A DNA stretch of 64,000 bases from Flavobacterium sp. GTDB lineage: Bacteria; Bacteroidota; Bacteroidia; Flavobacteriales; Flavobacteriaceae. Made by a program: the position numbers and the translations under genes. Positions within the stretch are counted from its first letter, which is position 1, and each line of letters begins with the position of its first letter. Where the stretch lies: positions 1-64,000 of the forward strand of contig NZ_SEBR01000017.1 of NCBI RefSeq assembly GCF_004295795.1, written 5' to 3'. Shown piece by piece: positions 8,655-16,815 of the stretch. Below the pieces are notes generated by a model that had not been told where the DNA came from, ran no database searches, and worked only from the letters and a program-made list of their open reading frames with translations.

Positions 8655-9314
8655 ATGACCCAGAAAGAACGCGTCGATTTCGTGATTAAAACGCTTGAGG
8701 ATTTGTATCCCGAAGTTCCGGTTCCGCTCGACCACAAAGACGCTTATACGTTGCTGATCGCGGTTTTGCTGTCGGCCCAATGTACCGATGCGCGCGTGAA
8801 CACGATTACGCCATTGCTGTTCGCCAAGGCCGATACGCCTCAGGAAATGGTGAAATTGTCGGTGGAGGAAATACAGGATATCATCCGTCCTTGCGGATTG
8901 TCACCAATGAAATCAAAAGGCATTTACGGCCTGTCGAGAATCCTGCTCGAAAAACACGATGGTAAAGTGCCCGACAATTTCCCAGATCTCGAGGAATTGC
9001 CGGCCGTCGGACACAAAACGGCCAGTGTCGTGATGTCGCAGGCTTTCGGATATGCAGCCTTTCCGGTCGATACGCACATCCACAGATTGATGCACAGATG
9101 GAATCTGTCAAACGGAAAAAGTGTCGAGCAAACCGAAAAAGATGCCAAACGGCTGTTTCCGGAAGCGCTTTGGAACAAACTGCACCTGCAGATCATTTAC
9201 TACGGAAGGCAGTTTTCGCCCGCTCGCGGCTGGGATTTGGAAAAAGACGTGATTACGCGCACCGTTGGAAAGAAGTCGCTGATAAACGAATTTTACAAAA
9301 AGAAGCTCAGATAA
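8655..9314 (+). CDS. nth: Endonuclease III without its iron-sulfur ligands
   Basis: The 219-residue base-excision-repair glycosylase/AP lyase acts on oxidised pyrimidines. The helix-hairpin-helix LPAVGHKTA carries the catalytic Lys (K121), and the conserved Asp is D139 in FPVDTHIHRL. Canonical Nth ends with a Cys-X6-Cys-X2-Cys-X5-Cys [4Fe-4S] loop. Here that region (about 184-207, GRQFSPARGWDLEKD) has no Cys, so the cluster is absent. I recall similar cluster-less Nth in flavobacteria. The gene is divergent from bcp and followed by a terminator. Confidence 0.92.
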   Translation: MTQKERVDFVIKTLEDLYPEVPVPLDHKDAYTLLIAVLLSAQCTDARVNTITPLLFAKADTPQEMVKLSVEEIQDIIRPCGLSPMKSKGIYGLSRILLEKHDGKVPDNFPDLEELPAVGHKTASVVMSQAFGYAAFPVDTHIHRLMHRWNLSNGKSVEQTEKDAKRLFPEALWNKLHLQIIYYGRQFSPARGWDLEKDVITRTVGKKSLINEFYKKKLR

Positions 9315-9327
9315 ATTCCGTAGAACA

Positions 9328-9366
9328 AAAAATCCCACAACGGTAAAAGCTGTGGGATTTTTGTTT
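9328..9366. terminator. Strong hairpin terminator between nth and a small gene
   Basis: Stem AAAATCCCACA/TGTGGGATTTT around a 12-base loop, with T-rich sequence on the right and A-rich on the left. It can serve nth and the convergent small gene at 9368. Confidence 0.85.
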
Positions 9367-9367
9367 T

Positions 9368-9511
9368 TCAGTTAGCGATACATTCAAAAACGAGATTTCC
9401 TTTTCTCTTGATGGTCAAAGCTTTGGAATAACTAAGCAAGAAATTGATGGTCTCTTTTTTTGGTAACATTTTGGACGCTGCTAACGGTTTTGTAGTGTAA
9501 ATTTTAGCCAT
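9368..9511 (-). CDS. Small basic protein (47 residues), unknown
   Basis: The product starts MAKIYTTKPLAASKMLPKKE and ends with IKRKGNLVFECIAN: small, basic and without a signal peptide. An in-frame ATG at 9532 would give 54 residues. It is supported by a clean frame, a terminator at its 3' end and a position downstream of the sigma-factor gene on the same strand. I recall similar ~50-residue flavobacterial proteins but no function. Confidence 0.55.
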   Translation of the reverse strand: MAKIYTTKPLAASKMLPKKETINFLLSYSKALTIKRKGNLVFECIAN

Positions 9512-9559
9512 ATCGTTTGCGTTTGTTACCATAAAAACGCAGTCGATTTCAAAATATTG

Positions 9560-10144
9560 TCAATTCGTCAAAATAATTTGATGCTTGTCAATCACTTTTC
9601 TCAAATTCATAAGCGCGTATCGCATGCGACCCAAAGCCGTGTTGATGCTGACGCCCGTGATTTCTGAAATTTCCTTGAAAGACAAATCCTGATAGATACG
9701 CATTTCAAGCACTTCTTTCTGGTCTTTCGGAAGCTCGTGGATCAACTTTTTGAGATCGCTTTCCACTTGGGCCGTGATCATCAAACCTTCTACGTTTGGC
9801 GCGTCGTCGCTCATGATCGAGAAAATCGAGAATTCCTCGGTCTCGCGGAACATCGGCATTTTTTTGTTGCGGCGGAAATGATCGACGATAAGGTTGTGCG
9901 CAATTCGCATCACCCAAGGCAAAAACTTTCCTTCTTCATTATAGGAGTTAGATTTCAAGGTCTTGATGACTTTGATGAATGTGTCCTGGAAAATATCATC
10001 CGAGATGTCTCTGTCGGAAACCTTCGAATAGATAAACCCATAAATCTTGGATTGGTGCCTGTTGATTAGCGTAGCCAAAGCGTTCTCTTCGCCGGCGACG
10101 TAATTTTTGACCAATAGTGCATCTGGGATGGTGACAGTAGCCAT
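9560..10144 (-). CDS. ECF RNA polymerase sigma factor
   Basis: The 194-residue sigma-70 family factor has a region 2 (about 25-95) containing DDIFQDTFIKV and FLPWVMRIAHNLIVDHFRR, and a region 4 helix-turn-helix (about 140-185) containing LSFKEISEITGVSINTALGR. It should direct RNA polymerase to a special promoter set. No anti-sigma gene lies beside it, as is usual for this conserved flavobacterial factor. A full promoter lies about 100 bases upstream, giving an unusually long leader for this genome. Confidence 0.92.
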   Translation of the reverse strand: MATVTIPDALLVKNYVAGEENALATLINRHQSKIYGFIYSKVSDRDISDDIFQDTFIKVIKTLKSNSYNEEGKFLPWVMRIAHNLIVDHFRRNKKMPMFRETEEFSIFSIMSDDAPNVEGLMITAQVESDLKKLIHELPKDQKEVLEMRIYQDLSFKEISEITGVSINTALGRMRYALMNLRKVIDKHQIILTN

Positions 10145-10242
10145 AATTATACCTTTTAGTTTTTGGGTGAAATTCTCTGAAATCTCTAAAAAGTATTTTT
10201 ATGCGATAGGCGGCTTCTGTTAAAGTAGTGTGAATGAATGAC

Positions 10243-10274
10243 CAAATATAAACTAATTATTTTCTAATGTACAA
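10243..10274 (-). promoter_or_regulatory. Sigma-factor gene promoter (TTG-N21-TATATTTG)
   Basis: Minus-strand -7 box TATATTTG (10250-10243) with TTG at 10274-10272. It gives a leader of about 90 bases before the ATG at 10144. The rest of the 331-base gap to uvrA is AT-rich without other features. Confidence 0.6.
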
Positions 10275-10446
10275 ATAAAAATTGAAAAATTAACAACGTT
10301 CGCACAATAAGTCCGCATTTTAACGGGATTTTGGTATGATTATCGGCAACATTATCACGATTGAATTTCAAAACCTACATATTATGCAATCCAAAATCAT
10401 TCCAAAAACGGTGTTAAGCCGATTTCCTTTTCGGATGCGAATTCCG

Positions 10447-10454
10447 TACTTTTG
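10447..10454 (+). promoter_or_regulatory. uvrA -7 box (TACTTTTG)
   Basis: TACTTTTG overlaps the upstream in-frame TTG at 10452, so transcription starts after it. The ATG at 10476 is the real uvrA start. Confidence 0.55.
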
Positions 10455-10475
10455 CAGCCTATTTTTGACCGACTT

Positions 10476-13262
10476 ATGCAGCCTGATTTCAGTACGTTAG
10501 AACCCAAGAAAAACATCATCATCAAAGGTGCCCAAATCCACAATCTCAAGGATTTGAGCGTCGCAATCCCAAGAAATGAATTCGTCGTCATCACCGGACT
10601 TTCCGGTTCGGGCAAATCGAGTTTGGCCTTCGATACGCTTTATGCAGAAGGACAACGCCGCTACGTCGAAAGTTTGTCGTCATACGCCAGACAATTCCTC
10701 GGGCGTCTCGACAAACCGAAAGTCGAATATATCAAAGGAATTGCGCCGGCAATCGCGATCGAGCAAAAAGTCAACACGACCAATGCACGCTCGACCGTTG
10801 GGACTTCTACGGAAATTTACGATTACCTGAAATTGCTTTATGCGAGAATCGGAAGGACTTTTTCGCCTGTTTCGGGAGAAGAAGTGAGGAAAGACACGGT
10901 CAGCGATGTCGTCGACGCCGTAAAAAAATACCAGGAAGGCACGCGTTTGCTCCTACTCGCGCCCATCCATCTCGAAAAAGGCCGCGCGCTCGAAGACAAA
11001 CTCAAAGTGCTTTTGCAGCAAGGTTTCGCGAGGATTCTGGTCGGTCAGGAAATGGTGCGTCTCGACGAGATTGACCAGCACTCGCTTGACGACAAAGACA
11101 TTTTACTCATCATCGACCGCGTTGTGGTAAAGGACGAGGAAGATTTTTACAATAGACTTTCGGACGCCGTCCAAACCGCGTTCTACGAAGGAAAAGGCGA
11201 ACTCTATTTACAGGAAGCCGATTCTGAAAAAAGAACCGAATTCAATTCGCGTTTCGAACTCGACGGAATGAATTTTCTAGAACCGAACGTGCATTTGTTC
11301 AGTTTCAACAATCCGTATGGCGCTTGCCCGGTTTGCGAAGGCTATGGAAACGTGATCGGGATCGATCCTGAACTGGTGATTCCGAACACTTCGCTTTCGG
11401 TCTATGAAAACGCGATTTATCCGTGGCGTGGCGAAAGCATGAGTTGGTACAAAGACCAATTGGTCAAGGCCGCTTATCACTTCGATTTTCCGATCCACAA
11501 ACCGTTTTTCGAACTGTCGGACGAACAGAAAGCGCTCGTTTGGAAAGGCAATAAGCACTTCACCGGACTCGACGATTTCTTCCGCGAATTGGAGGAAAAG
11601 AATTACAAGATTCAGAATCGCGTGATGCTATCGCGCTACCGCGGAAAGACGAAATGTTGGTCGTGCAAGGGCAAAAGATTGCGTCCGGAAGCCGATTACG
11701 TCAAGATTGGCGGCAAGACGATTTCTGATCTGGTCGATATGCCGATGAAACGCCTCGTCCCGTTTTTCGCCGATCTGCAACTTTCGGAATACGACAGGCA
11801 AGTCGCCAAAAGGCTTCTGATCGAAATCAATTCGCGATTGAGCTTTTTGGTGGAAGTCGGACTCGATTACCTGACCTTGAACCGAACGTCGAACTCGCTT
11901 TCGGGCGGAGAATCGCAACGCATCAATTTGGCGACCTCACTTGGAAGCTCACTCGTCGGATCGATGTATATTCTCGATGAACCGAGCATTGGCCTGCATC
12001 CGAAAGACACCGAAAGACTCATAAACGTGCTGATTTCATTGAAGAAACTCGGCAACACGGTAATTGTGGTCGAACACGACGAAGACATCATGAAAGCCGC
12101 CGACCGCATCATTGACATCGGACCCGAAGCCGGAACGCACGGTGGCGAACTCGTCGCTTACGGAACATATGACGAAATCCTCAAAGCAGACTCGCTCACG
12201 GCCAAATACCTGAACGGCGAAATGGAAATAAAAGTTCCCAGAACGCGCCGCAAATGGAACAATTACATCGAGATTCTCGGCGCTCGCGAAAACAACCTGC
12301 AAAATCTCGACGTGCGTTTTCCTCTCGAGGTTCTAACCGTGATCACAGGCGTTTCGGGAAGCGGAAAGAGTACTTTGGTCAAGAAAATCCTGTTTCCGGC
12401 CATGCAGAAACAGCTTGAAGGCGCGGGCGAAAAAGCCGGTCAGTTTACGGAAATGCGCGGGCATTACCACAAAATCCGCCATATCGAATATGTGGACCAG
12501 AATCCTATCGGAAGAAGTTCGCGTTCGAATCCCGTCACCTATATCAAGGCTTACGACGACATCCGCGATTTGTTCGCCAAGGAAAAACTGTCCAAACTTC
12601 GCAATTACCAACCAAAGCATTTCTCGTTCAACGTAGACGGAGGACGATGCGAAACCTGCAAAGGCGAAGGCACGATCAACGTCGAAATGGTCTTTATGGC
12701 CGACGTTCAGCTGAATTGCGAAACCTGTAACGGCAAGCGCTTCAAGAAGGAAATTCTCGAGGTGACGTTCAACGGAAAAAACATCGACGACGTCTTGACC
12801 ATGACGATAGACGACGCCGTGGCCTTTTTCAAGGAACACAAACAGACCAAACTGATCCAGAAATTACAGCCGTTGCAAGACGTCGGATTGGGTTATGTGC
12901 AACTTGGGCAATCGTCCTCGACACTTTCGGGCGGAGAAGCGCAACGCATCAAACTCGCGTCTTTCCTCGTAAAAGGCGCAACCAAGGAAAAAGCGTTGTT
13001 CGTTTTCGATGAACCGACCACGGGCCTGCACTTTCACGACATCAACAAACTGATGGCTTCGTTTGACGCGCTTTTGGATCAAGGCCATTCGATTATCGTG
13101 ATCGAACACAACCTCGATCTTATCAAATGCGCCGATCACATCATCGATCTCGGTCCTGAAGGCGGCGAAAACGGCGGTTACATTCTCGCGATCGGGACGC
13201 CTGAGGAAATCGTAAAGAACACCGAATCGATTACCGGGAAATATTTGAAGGAGAAGCTTTAG
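10476..13262 (+). CDS. uvrA: Excinuclease ABC subunit A
   Basis: The 928-residue damage-recognition ATPase of nucleotide excision repair works as a dimer with UvrB. Two ABC ATPase halves are visible: Walker [10 protein letters not shown] (41-49) and GVSGSGKST in the second half, with signatures LSGGESQR and LSGGEAQR. Zinc-finger pairs [23 protein letters not shown] and CETCNGKR are intact. Length matches the family. The start is set by the -7 box. A TTGCAG hexamer array begins at the base after its TAG stop. Confidence 0.97.
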   Translation: MQPDFSTLEPKKNIIIKGAQIHNLKDLSVAIPRNEFVVITGLSGSGKSSLAFDTLYAEGQRRYVESLSSYARQFLGRLDKPKVEYIKGIAPAIAIEQKVNTTNARSTVGTSTEIYDYLKLLYARIGRTFSPVSGEEVRKDTVSDVVDAVKKYQEGTRLLLLAPIHLEKGRALEDKLKVLLQQGFARILVGQEMVRLDEIDQHSLDDKDILLIIDRVVVKDEEDFYNRLSDAVQTAFYEGKGELYLQEADSEKRTEFNSRFELDGMNFLEPNVHLFSFNNPYGACPVCEGYGNVIGIDPELVIPNTSLSVYENAIYPWRGESMSWYKDQLVKAAYHFDFPIHKPFFELSDEQKALVWKGNKHFTGLDDFFRELEEKNYKIQNRVMLSRYRGKTKCWSCKGKRLRPEADYVKIGGKTISDLVDMPMKRLVPFFADLQLSEYDRQVAKRLLIEINSRLSFLVEVGLDYLTLNRTSNSLSGGESQRINLATSLGSSLVGSMYILDEPSIGLHPKDTERLINVLISLKKLGNTVIVVEHDEDIMKAADRIIDIGPEAGTHGGELVAYGTYDEILKADSLTAKYLNGEMEIKVPRTRRKWNNYIEILGARENNLQNLDVRFPLEVLTVITGVSGSGKSTLVKKILFPAMQKQLEGAGEKAGQFTEMRGHYHKIRHIEYVDQNPIGRSSRSNPVTYIKAYDDIRDLFAKEKLSKLRNYQPKHFSFNVDGGRCETCKGEGTINVEMVFMADVQLNCETCNGKRFKKEILEVTFNGKNIDDVLTMTIDDAVAFFKEHKQTKLIQKLQPLQDVGLGYVQLGQSSSTLSGGEAQRIKLASFLVKGATKEKALFVFDEPTTGLHFHDINKLMASFDALLDQGHSIIVIEHNLDLIKCADHIIDLGPEGGENGGYILAIGTPEEIVKNTESITGKYLKEKL

Positions 13263-13352
13263 TTGCAGTTGCAGTTGCAGTTGCAGTTGCAGAAGCAGAT
13301 GCAGTTGCAGTTGCAGTTGCAGACGAAAAGGCAGATGCAGATGCAGTTGCGG
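13263..13352 (+). repeat. TTGCAG hexamer array after uvrA
   Basis: About fifteen imperfect hexamers (TTGCAG, with AAGCAG and ATGCAG variants) start directly at the uvrA stop. The same array follows the genes ending at 29353 and 33626. Confidence 0.95.
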
Positions 13353-13369
13353 GCAAAGATGAAGATTTT

Positions 13370-13837
13370 TTAAACCGCTCCTTTCCTTGGAAATTGCGGG
13401 TTGAAATTGTCTATGTGTACTTTTTTTCCGAATTGCAGAAAAGTCTTGCCCGATCGCAATCTCACCTCGATTTGCAGATCGCGCGGATTTTTCAGCACCG
13501 AATCGATTTCCATTTCGAAAATGCCGTTCAGCGCTTTTTCTCGTGAGGACAAAATCAGCTGTTTTTTGCCGTTGATTTTTTCTAACTCGAAATTTGCCTT
13601 GATCGCGGAGTCGCCCAAAAAAAACAGTATTTCTTTGGTGGAAGTCAGAATCTGGACATTGGGTTCGTACACGTAACTGAACTTCTTGGAAGTATCGGAA
13701 TGCACGGTTTTTCCGTTAAGGACAATTTTGCCCGCATACCATTTTCCCGCGATTTCGTAACCCTCAGGCTTTTTGAAAGCGAAGAAAAGTACGAAAACCA
13801 CGAATATCGAGATGACCGTCAGGCGGATGTATTTCAT
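13370..13837 (-). CDS. Uncharacterised membrane-anchored protein
   Basis: The 155-residue product has one N-terminal hydrophobic segment (about 5-22) followed by an extracytoplasmic domain rich in beta-strand pattern (AGKWYAGKIVLNGKTV), reminiscent of lipocalin-like folds. No lipobox is present. I recognise no family. It is preceded by a long hairpin element. Confidence 0.7.
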   Translation of the reverse strand: MKYIRLTVISIFVVFVLFFAFKKPEGYEIAGKWYAGKIVLNGKTVHSDTSKKFSYVYEPNVQILTSTKEILFFLGDSAIKANFELEKINGKKQLILSSREKALNGIFEMEIDSVLKNPRDLQIEVRLRSGKTFLQFGKKVHIDNFNPQFPRKGAV

Positions 13838-13869
13838 GCGGCTAAAATAGGTGTTTTTGGAAATCGCGG

Positions 13870-14012
13870 CCTAGCCCCGATACAAGCAGAAAGCCTTTTT
13901 TGAAAACCGCCGACTTTTTTCACGACAAAAACAGCGACCGCACGGAAGCTCGTTTTGGGCGTAGAAAAAAGCAAGGTTTTGAAAAAGCTTTTCGCGGGTA
14001 GCGGGTTTCCGC
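13870..14012. repeat. Long imperfect hairpin intergenic element, copy 1
   Basis: Reads CTAGCCCCGATACAAGCAG, then AAAGCCTTTTTTG, a variable middle, GAAAAAGCTTTTCGCGG and GTAGCGGG. The AAAGC..TTTTT and AAAAAGCTTT arms can pair. It resembles copies at 31497-31608 and 36922-36995 and fills the gap between 13837 and 14015. Confidence 0.6.
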
Positions 14013-14014
14013 TT

Positions 14015-14515
14015 CTAAATGGATTTGTCGGGATTCTTTGAAATGTCCTTTATTTTTTTGCGCTTGTGGTGCTTGATCTTGTGCATTTCCTGAGCGTCTT
14101 CGAGGGAATGCGTGCGAAGCAACGAATCTTCTTTTTTGCACAATTCGCTCAATTTGAGATAGTATTGGTGCAAGGCCACAAGCTCTTTTTCGGACAGATC
14201 CTCGACATCGATAAGCCGATTGCTCGCAAATTCGTGAGATGCGACAAGTTCGTTCAATTTGAGCTGGATAGCCATTGAATCTTTGTTCTGCGATTTCTGG
14301 ATCAGGAAAACCATAAGGAAAGTCACGATGGTCGTGCCTGTGTTGATCACGAGTTGCCAAGTCTCGGAATACTTGAAGATCGGACCGGTTACCGCCCAAG
14401 CGATTACGGTGAAAAATGCCAGTAAAAATGCTGACGTACTTCCCGTAGCTTTGGTAACCTTTGAGGCGAAAACCTCGAAAATGCCCTGATCTTTATTTTT
14501 GGATTGCTTGCTCAT
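14015..14515 (-). CDS. Low-affinity iron permease family protein
   Basis: The 166-residue product has two membrane helices (about 28-45 and 56-75) in the pattern FFTVIAWAVTGPIFKYSETWQLVINTG, split here by the loop, that marks the small bacterial Fet4-like family. The C-terminal half is a charged cytoplasmic helix ending with a Lys-rich tail. Iron transport has not been shown for these short bacterial forms. The frame extends upstream without a plausible start; 14515 gives the family N-terminus. Confidence 0.82.
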   Translation of the reverse strand: MSKQSKNKDQGIFEVFASKVTKATGSTSAFLLAFFTVIAWAVTGPIFKYSETWQLVINTGTTIVTFLMVFLIQKSQNKDSMAIQLKLNELVASHEFASNRLIDVEDLSEKELVALHQYYLKLSELCKKEDSLLRTHSLEDAQEMHKIKHHKRKKIKDISKNPDKSI

Positions 14516-14559
14516 GGTCGCGAATTTGGTTTTCTTAAAAGTACGCAACCTTTGGACAC

Positions 14560-14586
14560 AAAAAAAGCCCCGATTCGAGGCTTTGG
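14560..14586 (-). terminator. Terminator of the M28 peptidase gene
   Basis: On the minus strand the stem AAAGCC/GGCTTT with a 9-base loop is followed by a run of T. It starts 3 bases after the stop at 14590. Confidence 0.8.
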
Positions 14587-14589
14587 ATT

Positions 14590-15771
14590 TTATTTCACGA
14601 GAATTTTTTTGGTGATTTCGGTCGCGCCGGATTTGACCTTGAGCGCGTAAATACCGGTTTTGACGTTGTCGAGCGAGAGGACTTCGGTCGATGCATTTTG
14701 GCTGAACTTTCCTTTTTTGACAGTTTGTCCCAAGACGTTCACGAGTTCGTAATCGGCGGCTGCAAAATTGCCTTTTTGGATGAAAATCGTGCCGCTGGCC
14801 GGATTCGGATAGACGACAAGGCCGGAATCGGAAACTTCGTTGGTTTGCAGATTGCAATTCGTGCAAGCCACGGCAAAGTGCATCATCGCGCCGATTGCGC
14901 CTTGACAGACATTGAAAACATACGTCGGATCCATGTTGGCCAAAGTGTCGTTCGGGCCGTGCGGATAAGGCGATTCGTTGGTTTCGAACAATCCTGTGAT
15001 GATTTCGCCATTGTCTTCGAACGGCATATAATCTGAAGCGTAAGCATTCGAGATCACGGTTTCAAGCACCGAATACAACTCGATGCAATTTGCGAGTTCT
15101 GTCGTTTTGGTCGCCGATGCCGCGTTGTTCGTGCTCGGACTGTTGCTCGTATCTTTCTCGCAAGTGATCGTGTTGTTGGTTTGTCCGGCAATTCCTCCTA
15201 CTTCATCGATGTTGAGCAACACGCGGATGTTCATTTTTGGAGTTGTTCCGTTTACAACTGCGTTTACGTAGTGTTGGCTCCCGATGAGTCCATCTTCTTC
15301 ACCCGCAAAATGGATGAATTTGATCGAATATTCGGTTGGGATGTCTTTCAACAGACGCGCGATTTCGAGTAAGATCGCCGTTCCGCTGCCGTTGTCGTTC
15401 ACGCCCGGTCCGCCGACTGTGTCGTAATGTCCGTCGATAATCACGAATGTGTTCGGATAGGTTGTCCCGATCTTGGTCACGACGAGATTCTTGCAAGTCG
15501 CATTGCTGTAAGTAAACGGATCTTCGACGATCTGGGAAGCCGTGTATCCGTAACTCAAGTATTTGTTCTTGAGCCACGTGAGCGCGTTAGACTGAGCCGA
15601 TGTCCCTCTGTATTTTACACCAAAAGCCTGAAATTCGGTGAGTGTTTGGGTAATGTTCGCCTGTTGCACTTGTTGGGCAATCTGGTTGTAAAACGGAACG
15701 AACGATTGGGCTTTTCCGACGAAAGAAACCATCAGGAGAAGAAAAGTTGCGGAGCGCAAAATTTGGGGCAT
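14590..15771 (-). CDS. Secreted M28-family metallopeptidase with T9SS type A signal
   Basis: The 393-residue product has a signal peptide (MPQILRSATFLLLMVSFVGKAQ). The M28 aminopeptidase domain shows its two-zinc ligands: GHYDTV, GVNDNGSG, FAGEEDG, NIDEVGG and the last His in SPYPHGPND. The end is a type A T9SS sorting domain, VVYPNPASGTIFI near residue 316 and a final KILVK. It should be exported across the outer membrane to release N-terminal residues from peptides. A strong terminator follows. Confidence 0.92.
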   Translation of the reverse strand: MPQILRSATFLLLMVSFVGKAQSFVPFYNQIAQQVQQANITQTLTEFQAFGVKYRGTSAQSNALTWLKNKYLSYGYTASQIVEDPFTYSNATCKNLVVTKIGTTYPNTFVIIDGHYDTVGGPGVNDNGSGTAILLEIARLLKDIPTEYSIKFIHFAGEEDGLIGSQHYVNAVVNGTTPKMNIRVLLNIDEVGGIAGQTNNTITCEKDTSNSPSTNNAASATKTTELANCIELYSVLETVISNAYASDYMPFEDNGEIITGLFETNESPYPHGPNDTLANMDPTYVFNVCQGAIGAMMHFAVACTNCNLQTNEVSDSGLVVYPNPASGTIFIQKGNFAAADYELVNVLGQTVKKGKFSQNASTEVLSLDNVKTGIYALKVKSGATEITKKILVK

Positions 15772-15913
15772 GATCAAATTTGTTAAATGCGATGCGAATA
15801 TAATCAAAAGACAAGTTTCGATCTCGCAAAATATTTTTTAAAGGATTTATTTAACTGGAAGACAATCATTTAATAAAAAGTGATTTGTAGTAAAAATCCC
15901 AACCCAAAAAGTT

Positions 15914-15929
15914 TGGCACGCGTATTGGA
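15914..15929 (+). promoter_or_regulatory. Possible sigma-54 -24/-12 element
   Basis: TGGCACG-CGTA-TTGGA: the -24 half is perfect and the GG-to-GG spacing of 10 is correct, but the -12 half has GG instead of GC. It lies about 80 bases before the ATG at 16010, which lacks a TAnnTTTG box. Confidence 0.3.
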
Positions 15930-16009
15930 ATGTGCTGAACAACGGAAAGACCTTCCGCCCGAGAAAGCCGAAAATCGAAAGAGTAGGCAAATCCCAAGTA
16001 TTGAAGATC

Positions 16010-16642
16010 ATGAAAACATTTACTCTATTAGTAGCAACTATCTTCCTTATGGGAAGCCAAATGAAAGCCTCAGAAAAGAAACTGGATTTCGGGGCGAATT
16101 ATCCGGTAGCCATCGCCGATGCGGAACCGATCGTGTTCAAGGAAAGAGGCATTGAATTCTATGTGTTCGCCGATGGGCAACTCGATTTCAACACCGTTCC
16201 GTCAGTAGCCGGAAGCGACTATTATTACAAAGGCCGTCGCGGCGGAACCAACAACACATACGGCGCGCCAGGCGTGAACAACAACGGCGGCGTAAGAATA
16301 GAGCACGATGCTTACGGACGCATCAGAAGAATCGGGAACGTTTTCCTGAACTATGACACAAGAGGTCGCGTGAAAAGAATCGGTTCAGTTTACATGAGCT
16401 ATAACAGATATGCGTTGATGCAAGTTGGTGGGTTGAGAATCCTCTACGACCGTTACGGAAGAATCGTCGGAACACAAGGTCGCGTAAACGGCGGTAGTGA
16501 TCATTACTACAACCAGGACGACTATTACCAAGGTCAAGGCGGTTACAACAGCGGTTCCAACAACAGTGATGATGATTACTACTACTACAAACAAGACGGC
16601 ACGAAAGAGAAAATCGAGCCGAAAGTTGAAGTGAGAAAATAA
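16010..16642 (+). CDS. Secreted Gly/Tyr-rich protein with YD-like repeats
   Basis: The 210-residue product has a signal peptide (MKTFTLLVATIFLMGSQMKA). The middle has repeated strand units DAYGRIRRIG, DTRGRVKRIG and DRYGRIVG, like short YD/RHS-type repeats. The tail is rich in Gly, Asn, Asp and Tyr and ends with a charged EKIEPKVEVRK. It is probably periplasmic or surface-located; the function is unknown. An upstream ATG at 15932 would bury the signal peptide, so I chose 16010. A strong terminator follows. Confidence 0.75.
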   Translation: MKTFTLLVATIFLMGSQMKASEKKLDFGANYPVAIADAEPIVFKERGIEFYVFADGQLDFNTVPSVAGSDYYYKGRRGGTNNTYGAPGVNNNGGVRIEHDAYGRIRRIGNVFLNYDTRGRVKRIGSVYMSYNRYALMQVGGLRILYDRYGRIVGTQGRVNGGSDHYYNQDDYYQGQGGYNSGSNNSDDDYYYYKQDGTKEKIEPKVEVRK

Positions 16643-16679
16643 TAGTTGAAGTTTAGATTGGTTGGTTTGTTTTTGAATT

Positions 16680-16712
16680 TCCCTCGGAGTTTCTTCGGGG
16701 GATTTTCTTTTT
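16680..16712 (+). terminator. Rho-independent terminator
   Basis: Ten-pair stem TCCCTCGGAG/CTTCGGGGGA with a TTT loop, followed by TTTTCTTTTT, 38 bases after the stop at 16642. Confidence 0.8.
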
Positions 16713-16754
16713 GGAGTGCCGGAACTGGAAGTGCTTGTGTGCCAGAGTTTTTTT

Positions 16755-16803
16755 CCGAGTCGCAGACTCGGTCACGCGCGTTGCGAAGTCGCAGACTTCG
16801 CAA
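16755..16803. repeat. Paired AGTC-GCA-GACT hairpins
   Basis: Two hairpins in a row: CCGAGTC-GCA-GACTCGG (16755-16771) and TTGCGAAGTC-GCA-GACTTCGCAA (16781-16803). The design matches the pair at 29437-29484. Confidence 0.85.
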
Positions 16804-16815
16804 GCAAGCAACAAA

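Noticed and set aside
8537..8737. Long N-terminal extension of bcp
   Set aside because: It overlaps the nth coding start and adds a non-homologous segment; the ATG at 8536 gives a normal Bcp.
13263..13373. TAG read-through of uvrA into a Leu-Gln repeat tail
   Set aside because: The frame stays open for 36 codons (LQLQ-type), but the desaturase array gives Val-Ala in frame and the 29353 gene stops at once, so the frame is not conserved.
14516..14866. Long N-terminal extension of the iron-permease gene
   Set aside because: The region is antisense to the M28 peptidase gene and adds Arg-rich noise; it crosses a terminator.
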